Below are positions 35,958 through 45,384 of a stretch of 64,000 bases of DNA, one piece after another. The DNA is taken from contig NC_009718.1 in NCBI RefSeq assembly GCF_000017545.1, forward strand, positions 1,116,001 to 1,180,000. Direction: 5' to 3'. This DNA comes from Fervidobacterium nodosum Rt17-B1. Its GTDB lineage: Bacteria; Thermotogota; Thermotogae; Thermotogales; Fervidobacteriaceae. Numbering within the stretch: the stretch's first letter is position 1; each line of letters starts with the position of its first letter. The notes below the pieces were generated by a model, which searched no databases, was not told the DNA's origin, and worked only from the letters and a program-made list of their open reading frames with translations. A program made the position numbers and the translations under genes.

Positions 35958-36608
35958 GTGGAGGAACTAAACGATTTACTCAAGAATTTTCCATATCTAC
36001 TCTTAGGAGCATGGGAAACACTCAAGTTAACAGCATTTTCGGTCGGTATAGGTCTTATATTGGGAACATTTATCGGTATGGGGCGACTCTCAAAAATAAA
36101 ATTAATCAATTACCCATGTACTGCATACGTTGAATTTTTGAGAGGCACACCTCTACTTGTCCAAATATCCATAGTATATTTCGGCTTACCGCAACTTGGT
36201 ATACAATTAGCCCCGTATCCTGCAGCAATAACGGCTTTAGGATTAAACAGCGGAGCGTACATTGCGGAAATCGTTAGGGCAGGAATACAATCTATCCCCA
36301 AAGGTCAATACGAAGCAGCTCGTTCACTTGGATTAACCCACTGGCAAGCCATGAGATACGTCATCCTCCCTCAAGCTTTTAGGAACATACTCCCAGCTCT
36401 TGGAAATGAATTCATAACACTCACAAAAGACAGCTCGCTTGCTTCTGTAATTGGCGTTTCTGAATTAATGAGAAGTGGACAATTCGTTATATCAAGAACA
36501 TTCCAAACATTCTCCATATACTTCGGTATAGCCTTCATATACTTCATCATGACATTTGTCATATCAAGACTTGTCAGATACATCGAAAGGAGGATGGCAA
36601 CAGCATGA
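35958..36608 (+). CDS. Polar amino acid ABC transporter, permease
   Basis: 216 residues, about 5 membrane helices, with the ATPase-contact EAA loop [23 protein letters not shown] and the [12 protein letters not shown] start typical of HisM/GlnP-type permeases. GTG start with GGGGAGGG upstream. Single permease gene, so probably a homodimer. Confidence 0.93.
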   Translation: MEELNDLLKNFPYLLLGAWETLKLTAFSVGIGLILGTFIGMGRLSKIKLINYPCTAYVEFLRGTPLLVQISIVYFGLPQLGIQLAPYPAAITALGLNSGAYIAEIVRAGIQSIPKGQYEAARSLGLTHWQAMRYVILPQAFRNILPALGNEFITLTKDSSLASVIGVSELMRSGQFVISRTFQTFSIYFGIAFIYFIMTFVISRLVRYIERRMATA

Positions 36609-37363
36609 ACAACACAACGATTAACACATCAAACGGGAAAGAAATAATTATTAAGATAGAAAACTTAGTAAAACGCTTTGGCAAACTCGAAGTTCTAAAA
36701 GGCGTAAATATGGAAGTTAAGAAAAAAGAAACAATAGTCATCATCGGGCCAAGTGGTGGTGGGAAGAGCACATTATTAAGGTGCATAAACAAATTAGAAC
36801 ACTATCAAGGTGGAAAAATATATCTAGATGGCAAAGACATTGATGAATACGACATAAACCAACTCAGAACAAGAATTGGGATGGTTTTCCAGCAATTTAA
36901 CCTATTCCCGCACATGAGTGTATTACAAAACCTTATACTTGCACCTGTGAAAGTCAAAAAAATTCCAGAAAGTAAAGCTATCGAGAAAGCAAAGGTACTC
37001 TTAAACAGAGTTGGACTAATTGACAAAATAGACGCTTACCCAGAACAACTTTCCGGTGGTCAAAAACAAAGAGTGGCAATTGCAAGGGCACTTATGATGG
37101 ACCCAGAAATCATGTTATTCGACGAACCAACATCCGCATTAGACCCCGAACTTGTCGGTGAAGTATTAGATGTCATGAAAGATCTTGCTAACAGCGGTAT
37201 GACAATGTTAGTTGTAACACATGAAATGGGCTTTGCAAGGGAAGTGGCGGATAGAATAGTATTCATAAGCAATGGTGTGATAGAAGAAGAAGGCACACCT
37301 GAAGAAATACTCAAAAACCCCAAAAAACCAAGGACAAAGGAATTCTTAAGAAGAATTTTGTAG
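36605..37363 (+). CDS. Polar amino acid ABC transporter, ATP-binding protein
   Basis: 252 residues. A divergent N-terminal extension of about 14 residues is followed by Walker [10 protein letters not shown] (about residues 46-54), Q-loop [13 protein letters not shown], signature LSGGQKQR, Walker [13 protein letters not shown] and H-loop VTHEMGFA. The FPHMSVLQN and switch regions are typical of GlnQ-type ATPases. Overlaps the permease by 4 nt. Confidence 0.94.
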   Translation: MNNTTINTSNGKEIIIKIENLVKRFGKLEVLKGVNMEVKKKETIVIIGPSGGGKSTLLRCINKLEHYQGGKIYLDGKDIDEYDINQLRTRIGMVFQQFNLFPHMSVLQNLILAPVKVKKIPESKAIEKAKVLLNRVGLIDKIDAYPEQLSGGQKQRVAIARALMMDPEIMLFDEPTSALDPELVGEVLDVMKDLANSGMTMLVVTHEMGFAREVADRIVFISNGVIEEEGTPEEILKNPKKPRTKEFLRRIL

Positions 37364-37789
37364 ACAGACAATACTATTCCTAAATCTATAAATAATCGAT
37401 TAATTTTTACAAAACATCCGCTCCTCATTTTTCCAAAGATTATAAATGCCTACAAAAGCGCATATGACAAAAAACTTGGAATCTTTTCAAAATGGGAAAG
37501 TGCACCTGTTATCACATCATCCACCACAAATTGGTCTAATTACGTAGGCAGAATAGTATGGTTAGATATGAACGTCGAAAATGTGTATAAATATTCTGGA
37601 ATATGGCATATAACATCTACTTTTGCAACCGTGAAGATAAGGGATGAAGAATACAGATACATATTTAATAACTATAATTTATATGATCTGAACAACAAAA
37701 AAGTAAAATTTTACGGTGAACTCTGGAACGACGAAGGCAAACCTACGATAATGCTCAGGGCACCTTTTGAGATAGTTATCGAAAATTAA
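37364..37789 (+). pseudogene. Remnant of a nuclease-like protein with C-terminal OB-like domain
   Basis: The frame stays open directly after the ATPase stop (TAG 37361-37363) and codes for about 141 residues to 37789. It has no start codon or ribosome binding site until ATG 37568, and that ATG also lacks a site. The part before 37568 (IINAYKSAYDKKLGIFSKW) resembles the C-terminus of the Staphylococcal-nuclease family. The part after (GRIVWLDMNVENVY, VKFYGELWNDEGKP) looks like an OB-type strand pattern, as in the next gene. Probably the 3' end of a lost secreted nuclease. Family call is tentative. Confidence 0.5.
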
Positions 37790-37831
37790 TTACTCTCAAA
37801 TTCTCAAAATATGAAGGGGAGGACATAGGTT

Positions 37832-38473
37832 ATGAAAAAACTCTTAGTAATTTCTCTTTTTGTACTTTTGGTAGTAAGTGCATTTTCTGAAGTTATCCCG
37901 ATTGCTCAAATTTACAAACTAAAGGAAGGCGAGACGGTTGAAGCAACGGGTGTTGTTTTAGTAGAACCAAACGCATTGATGAACAAGACAACATGGATTC
38001 AAGATTCAACCGCGGGAATTATGGTTTACGGAAATCTTCCAACACTTAAATTAGGCGATGTTATAAAAATAACTGGTAAAACGAAATTGTACTACGGTAT
38101 ATTGGAGATACTTCCAGATAAAATTGAAGTCATAGGAAAATCTGAAGTAAAACCCGTTAACTTAAATGAACTCTTCAACAAGTTAGCCGAACAAAACGGT
38201 GGAAAAGTCTCACAACAAAAAATAGGTGAAGCATTTAACTCTGTTATGTCCATGTTAGTTACCCTTGAAGGAACGATATCGGGCATACAAGGATACCAAT
38301 TCACAGTCAAAACAGAATACTTTGAGATTCTCATTTACCTACGTAAAGAAGCTAATGTATCGACAAAAGACTTGAAAGTCGGCGATAAAGTTTCAGTTAC
38401 AGGTATCATGTACTTGTACAAAGACACATTCGAAATACTTCCAAGAAACCAGCAAGATGTGGTTAAGAAATGA
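37832..38473 (+). CDS. Exported tandem OB-fold protein
   Basis: 213 residues, with a signal peptide (about 1-19, LLVISLFVLLVVSAFS). Two OB-like repeats follow: the first includes GETVEATGVVLVEP and LKLGDVIKITGKTKLYYGILEI, the second VTLEGTISGIQGYQFTV and LKVGDKVSVTGIMYLYKDTFEILP. The repeated DxVxxTGxxxxYxxxxEIxP pattern is clear. Secreted OB domains often bind nucleic acid or accompany nucleases (family knowledge), which fits the nuclease-like remnant upstream. GGGGAGGA precedes the start. Confidence 0.72.
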   Translation: MKKLLVISLFVLLVVSAFSEVIPIAQIYKLKEGETVEATGVVLVEPNALMNKTTWIQDSTAGIMVYGNLPTLKLGDVIKITGKTKLYYGILEILPDKIEVIGKSEVKPVNLNELFNKLAEQNGGKVSQQKIGEAFNSVMSMLVTLEGTISGIQGYQFTVKTEYFEILIYLRKEANVSTKDLKVGDKVSVTGIMYLYKDTFEILPRNQQDVVKK

Positions 38474-38490
38474 AATAATACAAAAGAAAA

Positions 38491-38529
38491 AACAACCCCA
38501 GGCTTTCAAAGTCTGGGGTTGCTTTTTTT
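38491..38529. terminator. Bidirectional terminator between OB-fold gene and lipoprotein gene
   Basis: The stem AACCCCAG with a matching CTGGGGTT arm has T-tracts on both strands and lies between convergent genes. Confidence 0.92.
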
Positions 38530-38540
38530 AACTTTGAAGC

Positions 38541-39251
38541 CTATTTGACAATATTCAAATATATTACTTTCTGCACCTTATCGTTATTTTTATCTTGTGC
38601 TACAACTATCAACGGTATTTCACCTTGCAAATCTTTGAGTGAAATTGTGTCTTCCAAATTGGTACTGTACTCATTTGATAAATCAGCGGGTAAGTTAAGA
38701 ATAACTCCCGGAGTTCCGTTGACTTTCACGTAAATCTTTTTGATATCAAATTCTTTCGGCTTCGCGTTAACAACTACATATATAGTATCAGTTGCAACGG
38801 AAGATGGATCAACTGATTTAGATTTAGTACTATCTGTGTAAAGTCTGACATCGATATCTATAGGTATTTCGTAAGTGGGTGTTGCCACACTTTCTTCTAA
38901 ATATGGAAAAATTTGTATAGAATCATTTGCCTTGAATTTGATATCTTGAAAAACTACCGTTCCGTAATTTTCCTTCTTTACAATCACATTCAACTGCTCG
39001 CCATCTTTTATCAAATTCGTACCAATTTTAGCGATGCCTGAGCTATCTGTCTTTCCCTCTCCCCTTATTCTTCCCCAATTACTTTTTACAACGACAGTAA
39101 CGCCTTCAACAGGTGACAAAAAAAGTCCTTTGAGAACGTACGCCTCAAGCATTCCTGCTGTGGTATAGTACTCCAGCATAGCACAACTTGAAAGTATGAA
39201 TAAAAACAATGTTGAAGTAAAAATAACCACCCTCCAAAAACTTCTCTTCAT
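38541..39251 (-). CDS. Lipoprotein with carboxypeptidase-regulatory-like domain
   Basis: 236 residues. The lipobox LSSC gives a mature cysteine at about residue 23. A beta-sandwich of the Cna-B/carboxypeptidase-regulatory type follows (SPVEGVTVVVKSNWG, TDSSGIAKIG), then a second module with KIYVKVNGTPGVILN. Both modules recur in the companion lipoproteins at 41593 and 52882. The start is ATG 39251; the longer frame to 39269 contains the GGAGGG site. It lies 195 nt downstream of the protease, with a terminator between. Function unknown; surface protein. Confidence 0.7.
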   Translation of the reverse strand: MKRSFWRVVIFTSTLFLFILSSCAMLEYYTTAGMLEAYVLKGLFLSPVEGVTVVVKSNWGRIRGEGKTDSSGIAKIGTNLIKDGEQLNVIVKKENYGTVVFQDIKFKANDSIQIFPYLEESVATPTYEIPIDIDVRLYTDSTKSKSVDPSSVATDTIYVVVNAKPKEFDIKKIYVKVNGTPGVILNLPADLSNEYSTNLEDTISLKDLQGEIPLIVVAQDKNNDKVQKVIYLNIVK

Positions 39252-39365
39252 AATATCCCATCCCTCCAAATGTTTTAAATAGTCTTCAAGAAAATTATAA
39301 TATAAAGTTTATATACAATCAATCGAAAATCAATTTAAAAAATTCAAAAATTCCAACATTCAAAA

Positions 39366-39404
39366 AGTAAAAAGCCCTCGGAATTACCCCGAGGGCTTTG
39401 ATTT
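39366..39404 (-). terminator. Terminator of the fervidolysin-like gene
   Basis: An 11-bp stem (AAAGCCCTCGG/CCGAGGGCTTT) is followed on the minus strand by TTTTTACTTTTT. Confidence 0.9.
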
Positions 39405-39445
39405 TTGAATATTTTTGAATATTTAAGTATTATTTCTGAGTCACA

Positions 39446-41578
39446 TTATTTCTTCCCAAATACTGTCCACCATGCATAGAATGGTTCCGTTTCAGTACCA
39501 AAATTCATTCCACCGTAGTCATCAACTACAGTAAATGTCTTTCCTGCTCTAATAACTCCAGACACTGGTATTTCATCTCCGTTGAGAGTTACTGTACCTT
39601 GAATTGTTATATCTTGTGAAGGTGGTAAAAGCTTAATTACTCCAATGGTAACTTGTCCTGAAAGCACAGAAAGATCTATTGGATTGTTTGAATACGGTAA
39701 AGTTCCATATACAGATGATGCCATTGGATCAGTTATGATTATCATCGCATCATTTGGCAATTTCGTTCCAAGCTCAATCTTAAACTCTGAGCTTAACACG
39801 GCCGTAATTGTAGCATCTTCGGAAATAAGACCAAGTGGTTCTGGATCAACTACAACTCCTTTTCTTTCTTCTTCCATTCTCAAAGCTACTTGCCAAGCGC
39901 CTATTAAACTTCCATCAGCAGTTGGTGCAAGCGACCTTTCCCAGTGGTCTGGTCCTGCGACGATTAATTTCACATCTGGGTCACTAAAATCAATACTGTC
40001 AATATGATAGAATCTTGCGTAACCATCTAAACCCGTTTTTGCGTAATAGCAAGCACCATCTGGTCTAACAATTTTAACCATAACTGTTGGAACACCAAAT
40101 TCACCATATGCATCTGTTACTAAAATGTTTAATTCATTAATTCCTCCATCTGTTGGAAGAATTCCATTCAACGCATCATCAAGTTGGGCAAGTCCATAAC
40201 CTGAACTGTGGTCAAAACCTGCGTCATCTATATCCATTGCAGTTTGCTCAAGCAATTTTCTTATCTGCCATACTTTTGCATTCGGGAATTTTTGTAGTAA
40301 TACAGCAACAGCTCCTGTTACATGCGGTGCTGCCATGGACGTGCCTTGGTAGTAATCATATGTTCCTCCATTACTTACTCTAACATTACTATTATGTCCT
40401 TCATAACCAATGCTATTGATTCCTGGAACTGTGGAGAGTATAGTAACACCAGGCGCTGCAACGGTGATTGCATCGCTTCTGTTTGAGAACCAAACTGTCC
40501 TGTAATTACCACCATAGTATTCCGCTGCCGCAACTTGGATAACGCCAGGATAACCTGATGGGTAATGATGGTGTTGATCTGTATGGTCATTTCCAGCCGA
40601 AACAACCATTACAACGTTGTTCTTAAGTGCATAATCAAATGCTGCTTTCATTGTATGGCTATAACCCCAGCCACCCCAAGAATGGTTCATAACCTTCGCA
40701 CCATGCTCAACCGCCCAAATAATACCTGCTGCAACGTAATCATCACCAACGTATCCATTTCCACCAACAAGAGCAGGATCATCAAATATAACTATTGGCA
40801 TGATTTTTGCATTTGGCGCAACACCGACGATACCTTTTCCATCTTTCTTCGCTGCGATTGTTCCTGCAACATGTGTTCCGTGCGCTCCACCATATGATGA
40901 ATCCGTTCCTGCTGGTAATACTTTACCAATAAATGGTCTATATCCTTCAATAACTTGTCCTTCAAGATCTGGATGTGTTCCATCAACACCCGTATCCACA
41001 ACAGCAACGATAATATCTGTACCACTTGCTTCATTCCAAAGTGATGACGTTATTCCCATCGCTTCAAGTCCCCATAGTTCATTCGATAGTTCTTCACCAT
41101 AATCACGTGCAAGAGGTGAAACTTTTCCTTTATTTCCAAGTATGTTCTGATCAGGTGTTAATTTCGTAGGTGCTATTAATTCTCTTTTGTAGCTTGGTTC
41201 AACGTATTTAATTCCTTTAATATTTGCTTCTTTTATTTTTTCATAAGCTTCGGCAACTGTCCCGTTGAATTTAACTGAAACCATCTTAATTTGTGGCAAA
41301 TCAACGATTATTTTACCGTTGAGCAATTTTGCTACTTCTAATGCCGCATTTCTATCCGTGTATCCGACAAGAACCTTACCTTCAGTATATTCCCCTTCTT
41401 TGAGTTCACCATAAATTATCTTAAATCCATCTGGCTTTGTTGTTTCAACATTTCTTGGATCAAAACCTGGTTCAAACGGTTTCAATGATTTATTAGAATC
41501 TGGCTTATTTAAAGCACAGGAGAATACCAAAAGGAAAACAAGAGCAATGCTAACGAAAAGTAATGATTTTTTCATCAT
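39446..41578 (-). CDS. fls: Fervidolysin-like subtilisin protease lipoprotein
   Basis: A 710-residue secreted subtilase. Lipobox VFSC puts the mature N-terminus at C21. The propeptide runs to about 165, followed by the subtilase domain with D195 (VVDTGVDG), H233 (AHGTHVAG), oxyanion N330 (SAGN) and S414 (GTSMAAPH). Two beta-sandwich domains follow (about 490-710). It matches fervidolysin, the F. pennivorans keratin-degrading protease, from end to end as I remember it (for example the ELWGLEA and SSYGG segments). It should break down external protein at high temperature. It lies 14 nt after its companion gene, so it is probably co-transcribed. MMKK start with GGGGGG site. Confidence 0.93.
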   Translation of the reverse strand: MMKKSLLFVSIALVFLLVFSCALNKPDSNKSLKPFEPGFDPRNVETTKPDGFKIIYGELKEGEYTEGKVLVGYTDRNAALEVAKLLNGKIIVDLPQIKMVSVKFNGTVAEAYEKIKEANIKGIKYVEPSYKRELIAPTKLTPDQNILGNKGKVSPLARDYGEELSNELWGLEAMGITSSLWNEASGTDIIVAVVDTGVDGTHPDLEGQVIEGYRPFIGKVLPAGTDSSYGGAHGTHVAGTIAAKKDGKGIVGVAPNAKIMPIVIFDDPALVGGNGYVGDDYVAAGIIWAVEHGAKVMNHSWGGWGYSHTMKAAFDYALKNNVVMVVSAGNDHTDQHHHYPSGYPGVIQVAAAEYYGGNYRTVWFSNRSDAITVAAPGVTILSTVPGINSIGYEGHNSNVRVSNGGTYDYYQGTSMAAPHVTGAVAVLLQKFPNAKVWQIRKLLEQTAMDIDDAGFDHSSGYGLAQLDDALNGILPTDGGINELNILVTDAYGEFGVPTVMVKIVRPDGACYYAKTGLDGYARFYHIDSIDFSDPDVKLIVAGPDHWERSLAPTADGSLIGAWQVALRMEEERKGVVVDPEPLGLISEDATITAVLSSEFKIELGTKLPNDAMIIITDPMASSVYGTLPYSNNPIDLSVLSGQVTIGVIKLLPPSQDITIQGTVTLNGDEIPVSGVIRAGKTFTVVDDYGGMNFGTETEPFYAWWTVFGKK

Positions 41579-41592
41579 TTATCCCCCCTTCC

Positions 41593-43995
41593 TCAATTTT
41601 CACCAGTTACAAATCTGTGATACATGTCTGTTTCTATCTTACCTGTTCCCAAATAGTTATTGTTGTCAGTATGAATTGCGTAAGCTACTGTCCTATCAGA
41701 ACTGTCTATTACCCTTGCGTAAAGTAATTCATTACCCCATTCGTACGTTTTGTTAGCTTGTAATTTATCGTATGGATACCAAGTACCGGCTACGAAGTCA
41801 ACCCATCTATACGTTTCAGATTCAGAGGTAAAATCTGAGAATTTAAAGCTAACAGTATTGCCTTGAGTAGCTGGAGTTATTCCAAAGATTGAGGGACTTC
41901 CATCAAGAGCTCTTGAGATAGAGTAGTAACAAAAATCGTTAACTACAAGGTCGTATAACCATATATCGTATATATAGGTAACATTACCTTCTGGTGTTGA
42001 AGTTGGACCAACAAATTGCCAGCTAAATTCTGGATCTCTTGGCACATTTGTCGAGCCATTGACAGGACTGATGTATTGAACATCAAACATTGGAAGCGGT
42101 ATTACACTACCAACTACGCTGTAAGGAGTTTCATAACCATCATAAACCGATGAAACAGCATACCAAACTTTTTTATTTGGTTCAAGTTTTGCTGAATAGT
42201 CTGTGTATGTATATACATTATTTGGAAGTGTCGCTACAGGTTCAAAGATTGTTCCATCGAATGATCTGTAAATTTTGTAAGCCTTCGGTTGAGTTGTTCC
42301 CGATGCACTATACCATGGTCTCCAGTATACTCTCACATAGAGATTTTGGTCTTTATCTGCAACTGTTGGACTCGGAGTTTTACCACCATAGTATTCTATC
42401 TTTCCACGACGTGTGTAAGCTAATATATTGTATCCAGTAGGAACTGCGTTAGTATATTTTTCAACAATATAAGGTGTTATTGCAACCGATGGGGTTCTTG
42501 AAACATAGAGATAAATTATCTTCTCATATCTATTATCGTTTTGATCGTAAAGATCAACGTAAACTGGTACCATTCCTTCAAATTCTTTGACAGAGCTTAA
42601 AGCGCTAATTGCCGGTGAGTACCCAATCACTCTTGGATTAGTAAGTGTTCCTGCACCTGGTACTCCACCAACTTTCACGTACCACAGATTAAACGTATAT
42701 TCGGTGGAAGTAGCAGTACCTAAAACCTTTATTCCATCAGTACTTACAACATTATCAACTAATTCTCTTCCCATTTCATCCAATATCACATATTCAAGTT
42801 CAAATGGTTTATCAGAGCTTGTTGGACCTAATTTTGCAACGCGCATTTGCGTCTCAAATTCTATAGTTTCGCCATCTTTAAGTCTCAATCCTTCTATATA
42901 GGTCTTCGCATACCCATTCTTGGAAATGATTATATCAAAATCAGTTGTTGTATTTAAAGTTATGTTATTAAACACTACTTTACCACTTGAATCTGTTGTT
43001 TGTTCACTTACCAAGCTACCATTTTTCATTAATTTCACGGTTGCTCCACTTGTCGCTGGACCACTCTTGTAATCAGTTATGTAAATCGTAAGATTACCTG
43101 TTCCTGGAATAGTAGCACTAACTTTAAATGTTTTTGTTACTTCGCCACCTTTTCCATCAGAGAATTTGAGTGTAACGCTTGTTTCATTCATCAAAGTTTC
43201 TGGGAACCAAACATATTTTGTTCCAACAATCGCACCAGGACCGCTAACTTTCGTTATTTGTACGGCATCTCCATCCGGATCAGAAACATAGTCTTTAAGG
43301 TTGATTGAAACTTCTTTACCAACTTTTGTTGAGAGATTCTGAAGTGGTAATACTACAGGTGGTCTGTTTGGAATAACAGCTGGTTGAACAGAAATCTCTA
43401 AAGTCGCATATGAAAAAGCTCCTTTGGAATCTCTTGCTTTGAGTAAGAAGCTGTAAGAACCCTCAGTAATAGCTGAAGTATTCCACTTAAAAACTTTTCC
43501 TTCAATAGTTGCTCCACGTGTATTGCCCTCAATAGTTACTTCTACTTCATCTCCATCAGGGTCATTTACTTTGTCGCTTAAATCAAATATAAATAATTCT
43601 CCTTTATTTACGTTTCCTGTGTAACTCGAGGCACTCCAAACTGGCGCATTGTTTGGAACTATTGAGACATTTATAACTAACGTAGCTGTGTTTTTACCAC
43701 CTTTTCCATCAGATGCTTCAAGAACGAATGTGTAAGTTTTTGCTTCAGATGGTGTAAATTTGAAAACACCGTTCTCAATAGTTGCTCCGGTTCCTCTGAC
43801 TATGGTAATACTCACAGGATCACCATCTGGGTCTGAAACTTTGTCAGAAAGGTCAAACTCGAGTAGCACACCAACAGTACCCGAAATCTCGTAAGGAGCA
43901 TCTTTCCAAACCGGTGCTTTATTAAGTGGAGTACATGAAAACACAAAAGCCAAAACTAACAGTACAATCAAACTAAGCAAAAAATACTTTTTCAC
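41593..43995 (-). CDS. Large companion lipoprotein of the protease (PKD/Ig-like repeats)
   Basis: About 800 residues. Lipobox VFSC (cysteine at about residue 21) follows GTG 43995, which has a GAGGGGGG site; an upstream start at 44064 is unlikely. Domains: three cadherin/Ig-like repeats with DPDGD calcium-type motifs (about 25-300), a carboxypeptidase-regulatory-like module (ITDYKSGPATSGATVK), a module with WYVKVGGVPGAG, and fibronectin-type regions (KAYKIYRSFDG, EFSWQF, YEWGNELL). The part after the repeats is clearly paralogous to the 52882 protein. Directly precedes the protease gene. It may be a surface scaffold, substrate-binding partner or inhibitor (inference). Confidence 0.82.
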   Translation of the reverse strand: MKKYFLLSLIVLLVLAFVFSCTPLNKAPVWKDAPYEISGTVGVLLEFDLSDKVSDPDGDPVSITIVRGTGATIENGVFKFTPSEAKTYTFVLEASDGKGGKNTATLVINVSIVPNNAPVWSASSYTGNVNKGELFIFDLSDKVNDPDGDEVEVTIEGNTRGATIEGKVFKWNTSAITEGSYSFLLKARDSKGAFSYATLEISVQPAVIPNRPPVVLPLQNLSTKVGKEVSINLKDYVSDPDGDAVQITKVSGPGAIVGTKYVWFPETLMNETSVTLKFSDGKGGEVTKTFKVSATIPGTGNLTIYITDYKSGPATSGATVKLMKNGSLVSEQTTDSSGKVVFNNITLNTTTDFDIIISKNGYAKTYIEGLRLKDGETIEFETQMRVAKLGPTSSDKPFELEYVILDEMGRELVDNVVSTDGIKVLGTATSTEYTFNLWYVKVGGVPGAGTLTNPRVIGYSPAISALSSVKEFEGMVPVYVDLYDQNDNRYEKIIYLYVSRTPSVAITPYIVEKYTNAVPTGYNILAYTRRGKIEYYGGKTPSPTVADKDQNLYVRVYWRPWYSASGTTQPKAYKIYRSFDGTIFEPVATLPNNVYTYTDYSAKLEPNKKVWYAVSSVYDGYETPYSVVGSVIPLPMFDVQYISPVNGSTNVPRDPEFSWQFVGPTSTPEGNVTYIYDIWLYDLVVNDFCYYSISRALDGSPSIFGITPATQGNTVSFKFSDFTSESETYRWVDFVAGTWYPYDKLQANKTYEWGNELLYARVIDSSDRTVAYAIHTDNNNYLGTGKIETDMYHRFVTGEN

Positions 43996-44035
43996 AACAT
44001 ATCCCCCCTCGCTCGTATAGAGGAGGGTGTAAAAG

Positions 44036-45319
44036 ATGAAGATTAGCGAGATGGGTAACCTCAAGCCATTTGGACCACTATACGAAAATGCTCAAAAGCA
44101 GTTCTTAAAGGCAGCAGACCTTATGAACCTAGATCCAAACATTGGAAATTTCTTACTCTGGCCACAAAGGATTTTAGAAGTTCACTTTCCAGTAGTAATG
44201 GATGATGGAAGAGTTGAAATATTTGAAGGTTACAGAGTACAACACAATACAGCAAGAGGACCAGCGAAAGGTGGAATAAGATACCACCCAGATACAAATC
44301 TTGACGAAGTTGCATCACTTGCATTCTGGATGACATGGAAATGTGCAGTTATGAACCTTCCATACGGTGGCGGTAAGGGTGGAGTTAGAGTAGACGTTAC
44401 AAAACTTTCCGAAAAAGAACTTGAAAGGCTAAGCAGAAGATTCTTCTCCGAAATTCAGATGATGGTTGGACCACAAAAAGATATTCCAGCTCCAGACGTA
44501 AACACGAACGCGAAGATAATGGCATGGTACATGGATACATACAGTATGAATGTTGGCTACACGGCTCTTGGTGTTGTTACTGGTAAACCACTTGACCTTG
44601 GTGGCTCAGACGGAAGACCGGAAGCAACAGGTAGAGGAGTTTCCATTGTAGCAAACGAGGCATGTAAAGCTCTTGGAAAAGATATATCAAAAGCAACAGT
44701 AGCAATTCAAGGTTTTGGTAACGTTGGTTCATACAGTGCAAAGATACTCAGTGAAGAATTTGGCGCCAAGATAGTCGCAGTTAGCGATGTAAGTGGTGGA
44801 ATTTACAACGAAAATGGACTTGACATAAATGATGTGATAGCTTACAGAGATGCCAACAAAGGACTTATAAAAGGATATCCAAAAGCAAAACCAATCACAA
44901 ACGAAGAACTTCTTGAACTTGATGTTGACATACTCGTTCCAGCCGCTCTTGAAAACGCAATTACAATTCAAAATGCAGACAAAATAAAGGCAAGGATTAT
45001 TGTTGAAGGTGCAAACGGTCCAACAACACCAGAAGCAGAAGAAATACTAATAAAGAAAGGTGTTCTTATTGTTCCTGACATTCTTGCAAATGCTGGTGGT
45101 GTTACAGTTTCTTACTTCGAATGGGTACAAGACCTCCAAACATTCTTCTGGGACATTGACGATGTTAGAAAGAAACTCACAAAGATGATGGTTAACGCAT
45201 TTGCGGAAGTTTACAAGACAAAGGAAAAATACAATACAGACATGAGAACAGCCGCATATATTGTTGCTATAAGCAGAGTTGCAAATGCTGTCAAAGAAAG
45301 AGGATACTACCCAATGTAA
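44036..45319 (+). CDS. gdhA: Glutamate dehydrogenase
   Basis: 427 residues, the hexameric thermophile type. The substrate block is GGIRYHP, the catalytic lysine lies in NLPYGGGKGGVRVD (K114), and the nucleotide-binding GxGxxG is IQGFGNVGSYSA. ANAGGVTVSYFEWVQ is conserved. It interconverts glutamate and 2-oxoglutarate with ammonia, linking amino acid fermentation to central metabolism. GGAGGG site. Only 40 nt separate it from the divergent companion gene. Confidence 0.97.
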   Translation: MKISEMGNLKPFGPLYENAQKQFLKAADLMNLDPNIGNFLLWPQRILEVHFPVVMDDGRVEIFEGYRVQHNTARGPAKGGIRYHPDTNLDEVASLAFWMTWKCAVMNLPYGGGKGGVRVDVTKLSEKELERLSRRFFSEIQMMVGPQKDIPAPDVNTNAKIMAWYMDTYSMNVGYTALGVVTGKPLDLGGSDGRPEATGRGVSIVANEACKALGKDISKATVAIQGFGNVGSYSAKILSEEFGAKIVAVSDVSGGIYNENGLDINDVIAYRDANKGLIKGYPKAKPITNEELLELDVDILVPAALENAITIQNADKIKARIIVEGANGPTTPEAEEILIKKGVLIVPDILANAGGVTVSYFEWVQDLQTFFWDIDDVRKKLTKMMVNAFAEVYKTKEKYNTDMRTAAYIVAISRVANAVKERGYYPM

Positions 45320-45344
45320 TAATTAACCGAATTAATAGTAATAT

Positions 45345-45372
45345 GAAATCCCCAGCTTTCGCTGGGGATTTT
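45345..45372. terminator. Terminator between gdhA and the S9 peptidase
   Basis: The stem AAATCCCCAGC with matching GCTGGGGATTT has a T-tract on the plus strand; weaker on the minus strand. Confidence 0.88.
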
Positions 45373-45384
45373 CGTTTTATATAT

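Noticed and set aside
39645..41102. Several plus-strand frames of 76-120 codons opposite the fervidolysin-like gene
   Set aside because: Shadows of a well-supported protease gene.
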